Positions 15,301 to 27,300 of a stretch of DNA of 64,000 nucleotides are shown one piece after another (the stretch's first letter is position 1; each line of letters starts with the position of its first letter). Source of the DNA: Brugia malayi. Lineage: Eukaryota > Nematoda > Chromadorea > Rhabditida > Onchocercidae. A program made the translations under genes and the position numbers. The DNA lies in contig NW_025062476.1 of the NCBI RefSeq assembly GCF_000002995.4, positions 13,883,001-13,947,000 on the forward strand, given 5' to 3'. The notes below the pieces were generated by a model. That model saw only the letters and a program-made list of their open reading frames with translations, was not told where the DNA came from and made no database searches.

Positions 15301-16637
15301 TGCTATTTTAATTTTCATTAATCATTTTTAAATATTTGATTAAAATGATGAAATTTTTTTTTTTAAACAAAAAAAAAAAAACATTTTTATGTTTGATCAA
15401 TTCGTATGGTTTGCATACACATACATGCATGTATGTATGTGTATGTGATGTCTGAGCTAATCTACTGAACACAACCATTTTTGTGCAATATGCGCAAACT
15501 GTCCGTCAACTAAAGCTGAATTTGAGCCAAACTGAGTTGACACAATGTCTACAAATTTTTTTTTTTCAATTTTCCCTGTCTCCAACTAACCTATGAAATG
15601 TTTGAAATTTTGACGATGTGTGTGTGTGTATGTGTATGTATGTGTGTGTGTGTACACATATAATATATTACATACATAGATTAAAGATTATTATTATTAC
15701 TGATCATAAGAATGATTAGCGTTTTTTGTAAACTACAGCAAATTTATGTTATATTTATATATTGAAAAATATTTAATTTCAACTTTAATTTAAATATTGC
15801 ATTTGAATAAAAGAAATTTTAAAAAAATTCAAATATACACCAAAATCAAAAACAAAACAAAAAAATAAATAAATAAAAGAACGTAATAAAATTTTACATC
15901 TGTTTATTGCAATGAGAATTTTCCTTAATAATTTATTTCATTTATAAAAAATATTTTATAAGTTTAAACATTTTATAGTAGTTCTTCTCATTCAATTTAT
16001 ATCCATTTTTAAAGTTTTTATAAAGAATTGATAGAATTTTGAAAATACGATAATTAATCATATCTAACTGTTAGCAACTCTTTCATTTCCGTCTATTCCC
16101 CCTTTTTTTTTTTTTTCATTCATCATCTTTCTATTATTTCCAATAATTTTCTCTTATCTTATTAACCTCACTTATCTCTTCCTCTTAATTACAATTTTAA
16201 AACTTTTCAAATATTTAATATAAATTACACACACACACATACACTCTAACTAATAAGTGATTTATTTGTATATCCTCCATTGTTTCATCAACCTTTCCCT
16301 TATTGTTATCTTATCAGTGTCTCTTTTTCTTATCATTTAATTTTTTAAACTTAAAGAGGAAATAAGGAAATGAAAAAAGAAAAAACCCTTTTTTTCTTTT
16401 CTTAATGCAAAATGAAACAATGAAATATTTTCTTTATACATTAGAATAAATCAAAAATTCACTCTCTTTTCATAAATTATTAAAATTTTAAAAGAAAAAA
16501 AGAACAATATTAAATAAATAAATAAATGTTTCAAAGAAAAAAAATAAAGGAAAAAATCCCCGTTCTCTCTCTTTCTTTCTCCCCTCCTCTCCCTCTCTCT
16601 ATTTTCCATTTTTTTTTGATTGTTGTTGTTGTATTAG

Positions 16638-16758
16638 GAAATTTGTTCAAGTCTATCCCACCAGGGGTGGTCTCGTGTCACCAGCAACATGTGGCAACGA
16701 TTGGTACTATCGTCACTGCGACATCTCCTTGATGCCCTTCAATTCTTCAATTTTTTAG
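16638..16758 (+). other. Possible orphan terminal exon (unrecognised)
   Basis: A good nematode-like acceptor (pyrimidine/GTT tract ending TATTAG at 16637) is followed by an unusually complex, less A+T-rich stretch. Read from 16639, the frame encodes 39 residues before TAG at 16756-16758, rich in Cys, Trp and Tyr and including CGNDWYYRHCDISLMPF. A second frame starting at 16638 is also open for about 43 codons, so the frame is not secure. No upstream exon or family could be recognised. It may equally be a regulatory island. Confidence 0.2.
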
Positions 16759-17914
16759 CGCATTTCTCATCATAGCAGCTGCGGTAATCGGTAACAAAGA
16801 AAAACGTTTTTAGTACGACCTATCTTAAAATATATATAAAAAAAAAAATGTAAAAATTTGAAAATTGGAATTGGAACTTAACAGATTACAAAAATTTTAA
16901 ATGTAAGTAATATATAATATAACCGTAATTTTATTTAATTAATAAGAAATTCATTAAATTATTAGAAAAAATTAAACTGTACAAAATATAAAAATAACAG
17001 TTATTTTCAAAAAGCATAAAAGAGATACACTAATCAATGTTTGTAAATATTATATCTAAGAAATTAAGTAAACTAATTAATCAATGATGATTAAAAAAAT
17101 TAAGTTAATATAAATTTATATATTGTATTTTAAATTATATACCATAAACGATTCTCCAACATATATACACTTGTGTTCAGAAGTAAATGATCAATCTTTT
17201 TCCTTTTTTTTTTATAAATTTTAATTATTGAAAAATTTCATTTTTATTTCCTAAGCATTACTTTTAAGTATTAGATTTTTTTCTTTTTCTTGGAATTTCA
17301 AGTTATTAGTTATAATGCGTGTGACAGGTTTTATTTTTAACTAAAGCAAAATATTATTTAATTAAACAACATATATGTAAGGAATGGAGAGATAAAAAAA
17401 AAAGAAAATACCTTTTCTTTTAAATTTTAAACTTTTTTTAGTTCTAAAAGAACTTTTCTAGTCCTCAAAAAAAAAAAAAAACTTAAAAAATCAAAAAATT
17501 TTTCATCAAAATGCTCGTGTGTGGCCTTTTTCCTCATTTCTCACTTCGCAACAATTGTTATGCAAATGAATATTTTATTTATTTGTTACAGATTTATTTC
17601 TTGTACATATATACCTTTATATCACTCACACCTTTTCTCATTCCACATCATTTCATCTTATTACCTCTATCTATCTATCTATCTATCTCTCTCTCTCTCT
17701 CTCTCCTTTTTTCCTTGTAAAGGGTCAAAAGAGTTAATTAGATAGGTAGAAAAGTTGAACTGTCCAAAAAAAGAATGAAAGAAAGAAAGAAAGGAAGAAA
17801 AAAAAAAGTTTTGAAAAATTCTTTTCAAACATTCATCTCATCCGTTATTGGCTTTTCTTTTTTTATTTAGACCTCACACATAGTTTCACAGTATGATATA
17901 CACATATATATGTA

Positions 17915-17950
<36 letters not shown>

Positions 17951-19702
17951 ACATTTGTAGAAATAAATTAAATTTTATACTTTTAAAATTACTACTTATC
18001 TTACCTTATCTAATTAACTCCTCGTCATTTATTTTACAAACTAAGCATTTTTCATTTGGTTACTGTACAGAATTTACTTTAAATCCAATAAAAATTAAAA
18101 GAAAAAGCATAGAAAGGAAAGAAATCATAATCAATACAAACTATTACTATTATTATAAAATGAAAAATTAATAAAAAACTTTTTTAAAATAGATAATTAT
18201 TAACTCATGCCTCCTTTTTCTCTCTCTCTCTCTCTCTTTCCCCTTTTTATTATTGAAATTTTAATTTATATATATGTATATATCATTATTAATACTAGTT
18301 ACTATCAGATGGTTTAATAAGAAGAAAAAAAAAATACATAATACATCCGTTTAAGACAATTTGCTCAAATTTCCTTCGTTAATCAATCAACAATCCGAAT
18401 AATGGAACGTTTTGCTTTAATTCATAATTCTTTGCTAAAGGATATCCGTTATCATTAAAAATGTTAAAATATTCAAACAAAAAAGAAAGAAAGAGGAAGA
18501 AAATATCTCAAAAGCGGTAATAACCAAAAGGTTGTATCATTTTTATCTTAACAAATCTTTCTTATCCTCATTTCATATTATTATTATTATTATTATTATC
18601 CTTCTTATTATCATTATATGAATTAATATTATCAAATAAAAATTTATGAAATAAAAAAAAAAAAAAGATAATATTAAGAAATGATAAATTATATTTTTTA
18701 AATTATATATATGTATGATTTTTATTTCTCCTCAATTTCAGCTACATTTCTTTCCTTTTCCTTCTTTTTTTAATTTCAGCATTTTTGCTTGCTTATTTAT
18801 TGCTTCACCTTTTCTCACTCTTCCTTCTTCTTTTCTCTTCATTTCATTTTTGTTGCAAACAATGGTACCAGGGTACCAAGGCTGGTGGCAAACAAACATC
18901 ACCCATACCTTTTTTTTTATGAAAAATTCACCGGAACAAAAATGTGGGATACGACGGGTGAACAGGGGTCGAGTACGATGGACATTACAAGGGAGGGAGA
19001 GAGAGAGGGAGAGAGGGAGAAAAAGAAGGAAACAAGGGGAAAACGATAAAAAGGGCAAAACGTAATTCATCCTCTCTCCTGTTTCTTTTTTTCATTTATT
19101 CTACTTTTTGTTTTTTTTTTTTTTTTTTATAAGGAAAACTGAAGAGTTAACCTCTTGTTCTTTTCCTCAATTGAAACGAGAAATTATAAAAAGAAAAACA
19201 GAAGAAAAGGAATGAATAAGAAAAAAAAGAGAGAGGAATGGAAAAGAAGAAAAAAAAGAGGAATTAATTAATGAATTAAAGTAATTTCAAATAATTCAAA
19301 AGAAGATTTGATTTTAGTAAAATTAACCTACTAGTAAAACTACTTACTACTCTTCAAACTACCATTACCATTACCATTACTATTACTATTATTTATTACC
19401 TGTTGATATCATTGGATATCAAATAATTACCGTTTTAAAAAAAAATTTGAAAAAAAGAAAAGAAAAAAATGCAATGAAGCGTGCGAAGTATATCGAACAA
19501 CGGACAATAACTTCAAGAAATGAGGAACATCGATTACATAATATCTATTGTTGTCGTTTGATCGTTTGCATATTTCAGTCAAACATTCCAATTGGAAAGT
19601 TTTTTCTCATAGAAATGAAGAATAAAATACAAAAATTTTGCATTTCAAATGATAAATTAAATTTGTAAGGAGGAAAATCAAAAAAAAAGGAAGGAAAAAA
19701 GA

Positions 19703-19708
19703 TTTATT
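19703..19708 (-). terminator. Possible poly(A) signal for cyclin D
   Basis: AATAAA reads on the minus strand about 350 nt downstream of the in-frame TAG that closes the last recognised cyclin D exon. In such A+T-rich DNA the hexamer occurs often by chance. It supports only weakly the idea that the transcript ends here. Confidence 0.25.
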
Positions 19709-20054
19709 TTAAGGAATAAAACGAACTTAATTAATCAGTGAAACTTTTTTTGAGGAAATTTTAAAATCATATTCCAAATGTATTGGATTATATTTGAATG
19801 TTCTTCTTTTTTTTTTTTTTTTTAATTTACTGATACAAATAAAATTGTTACAAAATCTTCAATGATATAATTTTTGAATAAGTGTATGGTTTTTTTTTTT
19901 AAATAAAATTGCAATTGGTGCAAAGTTTAAGCAAGAAAAAAGCGGTATATATATATAATATATATATATATTTTTTTGATGATTTAATGAAAAATTCAAA
20001 TTCTATTTGTGAATATCGTTATTGGTATTCATTTAAATGAAATATTAAAGTAAG

Positions 20055-21881
20055 CTAACCCATTTGTATCCGATGTGCTGCAATACGACTATCTTCGGAT
20101 AATGGATGTAAGTCACCGTACCGGGCTGCAACTTGATCAAGAAAATCGAGTGCTGTTGATGTTGAAACATCCCAGTTTAACTTATTTAACACCAGTAATT
20201 CTCCTTGCTGAAGTAAATATTATGTTCAGAGTTTAGCCAAACTTCAATTTATCCATTATTTTCAACTTCAACTTAATGCTGAAAAAGAAAAGAGATCAAA
20301 ACTGATGGAAATGATTACCAAAATTTGATCCATTCGTACTGCGCCATCCGTATAGTAAGCAATTCTTTCAGCATTTAACGGTTGCGGTGCTTTTACTTTA
20401 CTTGAAACAAATAAACATGCACCGGCTAATGCTTGTAAATTGTTACGATGAAAAGACTGAACACTCAAGAAACGATCCACTAATGAAACTGCTAGTAAGA
20501 AAACATCGGGTTCACAATATTCTTCTTTACATACCTTAAAATGGTATTTCAAAAGTTTATTATTACTGGTTTGAAAAAAAATAAATAACTTATCGCTATA
20601 ATTTCAATTCTTTTCTTCTATTCTATTATCATTTGTTTATATGTGCAGAAAAAATTTGCTCTAAATTATTTTAAATTAAAAACTGAAGTTTTCACAAGTA
20701 ATAGACATGTCATAAATTAAAAATTCGAATTTTAGAAAAAAAAGAAAAGATGAAAAATTAAATTAATGATAATTTACATCATATATCCATTCAATAACTT
20801 GTTGCCGATGATGTGCTGTTACATCCATCTGAACACTTAAAAAACAATTTCCATGCATCGGTTTCATACTCTGTGCTTTGAACATACTCTCTAAGCAGCG
20901 ATCATCCTGTAAATTTGATTATCAATCAATCAATCAATCAATTTCCATTAAATAATTTTTCTAAAATTTATACAATATAATTACCACTACAAATATATAC
21001 CACTTTATCTTTTAAAATCGAACAAAAAAAAGAAAAAATGCTGAATTTTCAAGAATATTATCAAATCATTTCCGAATCATACACAGTGAACAGTTTTATC
21101 AGCTAATGGAAGAACACTTGGCCATTGAGCGATATTCAAACGATCTGTCGTTGATCTCTTCCTGCTCACTGGTATCTGTAGTAAAAACAGAAAATAGAAT
21201 TTTTTCCTCTTTTTTAAACAGACTTTATAAAAATGAATATTTTTGATGAAATTTATTGAATGATTTGTTTGATAGATATTTGCATATAAGAAATTATTTA
21301 TTTTTTTTTTTTTATTCGGATAATAATGTGAATTGACTAATGAACTTTAATAATTAATTAAACAATAGTTAAAAAAGTGATGACACTGCAAAGAGTGATA
21401 AAAATAAATGATAGATTTCTAATAGTTTTGAAAGATTATATTTGTAAAATTTTAAGCTATTATTATCATTATTATTATTATTGACAAAGATAACAAATCA
21501 GATAATCATTCCCTAATCGACAATAGTTATTATTATTCCAAACTTTGTTCATTCAATGTTTTGTTTGCATTTTTAGTGTGAACAAATTTTACAAACCTGT
21601 CCAAGAAGTAATTTCATCACATCGTTTGGTGATGACTGACGAAGACCTACATCACTTTTGGTGGCACGACGACGAAGCTGTTGTGTCTGTTGTTGTTGTT
21701 GTTGTCGTGATGATGGCGCTGATGTCGACGCAGAGTTAAGGCTTCGTGTTACTATTGGCGGCGGTGGTGCAGAAGTAGCTGGTGGCGCTATTGTTGTTGC
21801 GGTAATTCCTCCAAATCTTCCCGGTGCGGAAGACGTCGACGGTGACTCGGTGAGAAATTCGGTGCACCGAAAATTTTCCAT
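20055..21881 (-). CDS. cyd-1: G1/S-specific D-type cyclin (five exons recognised)
   Basis: D cyclins activate CDK4/6 to phosphorylate Rb and commit cells to S phase. Exons are 21881-21597, 21175-21083, 20906-20778, 20534-20319 and 20207-20055, joined in phase 0. The first 126 residues are a low-complexity extension with Ser/Pro/Ala and a Gln tract, opening with FRCTE at residues 4-8 in the position of the Rb-binding LxCxE. The cyclin box runs from about residue 127, with landmarks DDRCLESMF, WIYDVCKEE, SLVDRFLSV, LAGACLFVSSKVK, IAYYTDGAV and VLNKLNWDV; the YTD and L-KL-W patterns are typical of the D class. The start is fixed by a TAG two codons upstream in frame. The model stops at GGT-TAG (291 aa), inside what should be the second cyclin fold. 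A donor (ATGG|GTTAGC, exon end 20060) just before that stop could lead to further exons that I did not find, so the C terminus is unresolved. Confidence 0.88.
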
Positions 21882-22029
21882 TTGCTAATATTTGATTGAT
21901 AGTAGCAAAAGAAATATATTTCAGCGTAATCAGAAGTATCAGAAGCTTCTTCAGCAGCTAACAATTTCTGCAGTTATAATAAATCAGTAATAAAGAAACG
22001 ATAGAAGAAGATATTAGATTGACGTATGT

Positions 22030-22100
22030 GTGGAAGTCGACGCACTTGCGCCTTGTATATTGCGCATACGCGCTTAGGCGCCAACTACCACACACCACAC
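22030..22100 (-). promoter_or_regulatory. Probable cyclin D promoter with E2F-like sites
   Basis: A sharp G+C-richer patch lies 150-220 bp upstream of the cyclin D start codon. It holds TTGGCGCC on the minus strand at 22084-22077 and TTGCGCC on the plus strand at 22046-22052. Both are close to the E2F consensus TTTSSCGC, and a TGCGCA palindrome lies between them. E2F control of cyclin genes is well known; its action here is inferred from motif and position only. Confidence 0.45.
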
Positions 22101-24300
22101 TTATTTGATTGATAATTTTCGTCAGTGATATATTTTTGTTGGATGATGATGATGATGATGATAATTGTGGAATTTTGAAATTCAGGATACTACGCCACTG
22201 AAAAGCTAGCAATTTGAAAGTATATTCCCGAGTTATACGGCACTAAATGTTACGTATTTATCAACGTTAAACGTAGCATTATGACGTGCTCAGACAGTCA
22301 TTGTTATTGCGTGCGAGACGATTTACATATTATAAAATGATATTGTGATATAATAACTGTCTATCATGAGACAGTGTTAAAAAAAAATATTAAATAATTT
22401 CACTTATCACTATGAAGGAAGCAAACTGATAAGGGTAAAAGGAACCATTCAATTTGTGCTTAAAATCTTACTTCATAATATTCTATCAATATTAGTTAAT
22501 TTTAATTTTTTTTCGAGAGTCTAATTACCCTTAATTTATTGGTTAGAAATAATTAAATTATATCGTATTAGTAATATACGATAAGTAATTAGCAGATATA
22601 ATTATGGAATTTGTTGTTTGCACTAAACGAAGCAACAAAAATACGTGCAGCATGGAGAAAATAATAAATAAATAGATTGACAAATAGAATAATCAAAATT
22701 CAAATTTAGAAATTTTAAGTGGTGCTTCAGAAGTTTTATTCAGGAGAAGAAAAAGATTAAACTTGAAATCGTATATGGAATTTATTTTAAGTCATTTAAT
22801 ATAATACATAAATATACAATTTTAGGATTCACTAGGAATGATATGCTGATAAGGAATTGATCAGAAGTTAAAACTTAAAGTCTGAAATTTCTTTTACACT
22901 TTAAATAAAAATTTCGGAATGTTTTTCATCAAAAATTGCATATAGCATTAGAAATTTCATTTTCCGAGCGAAAAAAAAGTGTAAAATCCCAAATTTCGGG
23001 TTGGGAAATAACAATAAAGATTACCTTGGCATTCTATTCTATTCTATTCTATAAACCTTCGTTCCGGTAAACCTAATCATTCAGAATGAGAAAGGTGCAT
23101 TTTAGTTGTCCAACCGATGATCTTGCAATGCACGACTGCAACGAATAATTAGACGCGTTCATACATAATGCCCTATGACCCGAACGAAGTATGAATGTTG
23201 CCGACCCGATATATACCTTGTTTAGCAAACATGCAAATGCATGCATGTTGCAATATGTAGCATGCAATGTTGCAAATAGTACTGACAAAAAAAAAATGAT
23301 AAACAGAGAAGTGAAGAGGGAGAAAGAGAAAGGAAAAGAGAAAAAAAGAGGAGAGAGCTAAGTTTTAAAAGTTATTAATTAAAAATATGAAAACTTATCT
23401 TTTTTCCCATCTCATTTATTTTCACTCTTTTTCTAAATAAAGAGACAAGCAGGTTTTTAATCCCAATTAGTAAATAAATACTATATATAAACTTTTCTAA
23501 TTTAAAGTTTTTTTTTCTGAATTTTGCCGAATGATAAACATATAAATAAATCATACTTATTTACACCATACTTAATTAAAATTATATATGAATAACAATA
23601 ATAATTGAATTTAATCAAAAGACGCAAACGACAGGCGAAAAAAATTAATCGATTATTAATAATATTATTTAATATTATACCAAAAAGAAAAAGAAAAATT
23701 TCACTGTACTCATAAGAGATCTTTCAATATTTTCAATCATATTAATTAAAAATTAGAAAACTTTTACAGTTAAATTAATGTAGTAAATAACAAATACAAT
23801 TATTATTTCATTTAAATTACTTTAAAAAAAAGAAAAAGAAAAAAGGAGAAATGATAGAGAGAGAGAGAGAGGGAGAGAGAGGGAGAGATAAGTATATTTA
23901 AATAAATGTAAGAGATAATTTTGAAGTGAAACATTCAAATATTTTAATTTAAATGCAAAAGAAAAAAAAAAGGAATGAAAATAGAAAAAGCAAAGGAACA
24001 CAATGAGCGATGAATATAAAAGGGATAAATGGAAAAGGTCAACGTTCAAACAGGGATAATAGGTTGAGAGATTGGGTCATCAGTGCTGGCCTCACGAGAA
24101 GAGAAAGAAAAGGGGAATAGAGTCAGTGCTAGGTTAAATAGTCTGCTCGTCCGTGTCGATAATGCTACCTCCGTTTATTAAATATTACTTACATATGCGT
24201 ATGACGTTATCAGCAGTTACGTACACGTGTATCAGTTAGTTGACAATGACGTGACACTAGCTAGTGACCAGTACATTCTACTCTTTTGAACTTTTTCTTC
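22101..24300. other. Upstream region of cyclin D with motif clusters
   Basis: No coding exon was recognised. The block includes a pentamer repeat (ATTCT)n at about 23035-23051, a GCATGC/ATGCAAAT cluster at 23230-23275, GA-rich repeats at about 23857-23889, and at 24200-24270 a run of palindromes (ACACGTGT at 24223-24230 and CACTAGCTAGTG at 24255-24266) with two TGACGT elements. A 71-codon open frame (23288-23073, minus) shows no family resemblance. Distal control elements of the cyclin are a reasonable guess. Confidence 0.4.
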
Positions 24301-27300
24301 TTTGAATTTCATCCAATCATAAATATTTGTAAAATAGGTCGTACTTACTCATATTGTACTTATTTCTGATATAATATAATGATAGTAATTATAATAATAA
24401 TAGTAATGGGTACAAAAGTGATTACTAAACGCAGCGATAATGGTGATTCTTTCTGGACAGAACGGCAATAAGATTCATTCTAATGGGAAGATAATAATAA
24501 TTCTTTGTAAACAAAGAGATAACAATGATTTTTCGTAGAATAAAGCTGTCATCGTGATAAAGTAAAGTTATCGTGAAATTTTAATAATTTTCCTTCGTTT
24601 TTCCTTTTTACATTGTCAGATTTACTCACTGAGAAGTATATACAAAGTATTAAATGTATTAATTAACAAAGAATTTCAAATGTGAGTAAATTGCATGCGA
24701 GGAAAAAAGATATATGAGAGAGTTAGTTTTTGTTTGCTATATTTTTGAGATTATTGAAAAAATTATCAAATAATAACTGATTATTTGTTCCGATAAAATA
24801 ATGTAATGTACCGTTTTATACGAATTAAAATTATATGATTCTATGAAAATCGGTTCTTGTAATAATTAATTAATGCTTACGTACTCGTAAATCCTAAATT
24901 AGTTTAGCAAATATCTTCAAGTAATAATGACAACAACAACAACAATAGAAGCAACAATAACAACAACAACAACATTAATACCATCAGTTATCATTTCTAT
25001 AACCAAAATGGAGAAATTTATATAAATAAAATAAGATAAGAATATAGGAATATACGAATATTTACAATTCATTCTATTTTTGTAACATTCAATTGAGAAT
25101 TTACCTGTTTAAGAATAGTAACTGTCAAAAATATTTTGTATTAAAACATAATGAAATTGTGGAAATGAAGAAATATTCAAATATATGTGGTAGAAAAAAA
25201 AGGGAAAAAATACTTTATCAAATACTCGAATAATCTTTCAATTAAAACGAATTTAAAGAAAAGAAAACTAAATGTGACAGCTTATTAGAAGTATGAAAAG
25301 TAAAAGAACTTTTAAGTTATTAAATGGTATCCCATTAAGTGGTTTAATTCAAATATATATATTTGATGAATGAATATTTCCGATTTATTTGGAAGTTTCC
25401 GGAATTATTTTAGCATATATGTAGCATTTTTTATTACTTTTAATTTATTCATCAATTTGATAATACTGATATTTCACTATGAAATATGTATAGCAGAATT
25501 TATCATATTTGAAATGTTTTACAGCAATTCCGTCTGAATTGTGCAAATACTAATGATAAGAACGAAAAGATAATGCAATAATCGATAAATTATTTTTAAG
25601 ATTATAAAATTTAATTTTTAAAAAAAGTTTTTTTTTTCAGATTACTATGCATATGATTATTTAACTATTTATGTGTAAACAAAGTAATAATGATTGCATG
25701 TTTAATATCATATGTACCGTTTTTCTTTTTTGCTTTTAAATTTAATTAATTAGAAATGAAGATAAAAGATGCGGAAGAAGAAAGAAAGAAAAAGTATATT
25801 TTAATCATTTATAATAAATTAATTAGAAATTTTACTAAAAAGATTACAAAATTTATTAAATTTTAATTTAAGAAAAAAATTTTTTTTTCAGTTATCATAA
25901 ATGTTAAAAGAATTTTTTCAAATAAAGTTTTCTGTTTTATTATAATTCTTTACTAAAGAAAAATTTACAACAAAAAATCTTTATTGAAAAGTTAAAAACT
26001 GATAGTACCTTTTTATATATCTCTTCAGTTTATCTATTCTTTCTCCAAAAAAAGAAAAAAAAGATTTTCGACTCTATGAAATATTCTTTTTTTTCTTCTA
26101 ATTGTTAAAAAAGAGAGAAAAACAATTGACAAAAAAAAATGTAAAATAACACAAAATAAAATTTTGGAAATATAAAAAAATGTTTCAAAATTAAGAATAA
26201 AAATGTCAAAATAATCTTATAATCTCACCGATTTTTCTTTTCTTTAACTGATAACTCTATGCGAATAAAGTCTAACTTACCTGTGACCTTTAACCCTTTG
26301 CTAAAGAGAAAAATTAATGAACTTAACGAATCCCACCATCTAATCTCATCAAATCTCCCACTCTCTTACATCGCCAATTTATTCATAGGAAAACAGCATG
26401 GATTTAATGCGGCCTCTGCTCTCAAGTAAGCCTACAAAATCTCATTGTGAATCCTTACAGTTTCTTGGCTCAAAAAAGAAACACAACAAAAAAACAAAAA
26501 AACAAACAAACAAAAAATTTTTAAGGAAAAAAAAAGAAGGAAAGAGACAAAGTATTAGCAAGGAGATTAGATGTTATTAGTTTAATTATTTAAAATTGAT
26601 TTAATTAAAAGTTTAAATTTAAAATTGTTAATTTTGAATAATGGAAAGAAAAAAATTCTAAAAGAAATTCACAAAATTTGTACAAATTTGAAACAAAATT
26701 TACAAAAATTTAAGCATTTATTGAGTGTTTATTAGTTCTGAAAGTATCGATTCTTCATTTAATTATTATATTTTCAAAATAATTATTTAGATGTCAAAAA
26801 AAAAAAAAAAAAGAAAAACTAATATAAATAACATACTCAATTAGTTATTTATTAAAAGTTTTTAGATCAAAAAGAAGAAAACAAATGAAGTGGAAACAAA
26901 ATAGAACAAAATTTTAAATGATAAAAGCAAAAAAAAAAAAAAAAACAAATTAGTATAAATTTTCTGTTAATTTTAAAAAAAACTAAATTATTTCAAAATT
27001 TCACAAAAGACACAAATTTTTTTTTTTCAAAATCAGAAAGTGTAAATTTTTTAAAAAATTATACAATTCATATCATTCATAAGAAATTACAAAATTACTT
27101 CGATATTTTTTAAATTAGAATTATTTTTGAAAAAATTTTTCGAAAATCTAAAATTAGTATGAATTTAAAAAAAAAAAAAAAAGAGAAAAAAGAAAAATGA
27201 AGAGGGAATAATTGACAAACCCAATGTTTAATAATTAAATTTAATTTAAAATTTAATAATCAAAATTTTCATAATTTACTCATAAAATTTCATTACTCTA

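Larger units (their letters stand above)
12369..20054. other. Noncoding block downstream of cyclin D
   Basis: No gene could be assembled. It contains (AGCAAT)n at about 12793-12820, CT tracts near 13905-13920, a TG-rich tract near 15616-15655, (CTAT)n followed by (CT)n at about 17666-17706, (TG)n at about 17918-17949, (TTA)n near 18573-18600 and (TA)n near 19946-19972. Purine-rich DNA fills 18990-19055. The missing 3' exon(s) of the cyclin D gene would lie here if they exist; I searched by eye and found no convincing match. Confidence 0.55.

Noticed and set aside
18738..19070. 110-codon minus-strand frame and overlapping 116- and 86-codon plus-strand frames
   Set aside because: Driven by GA/CT-rich low-complexity DNA; open on both strands, with no domain and no splice partners.
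21658..21888. Plus-strand frame with a Cys tract
   Set aside because: Antisense reading of the Gln tract in cyclin D exon 1.
23073..23288. 71-codon minus-strand frame upstream of cyclin D
   Set aside because: Coincides with the palindromic motif cluster; no protein family features or suitable splice sites.
26398..26580. Frame starting MDLMRPLLSS with a good internal donor (AA|GTAAGC)
   Set aside because: The remainder is a poly-Lys artefact and no following exon was found, so a first exon cannot be supported.
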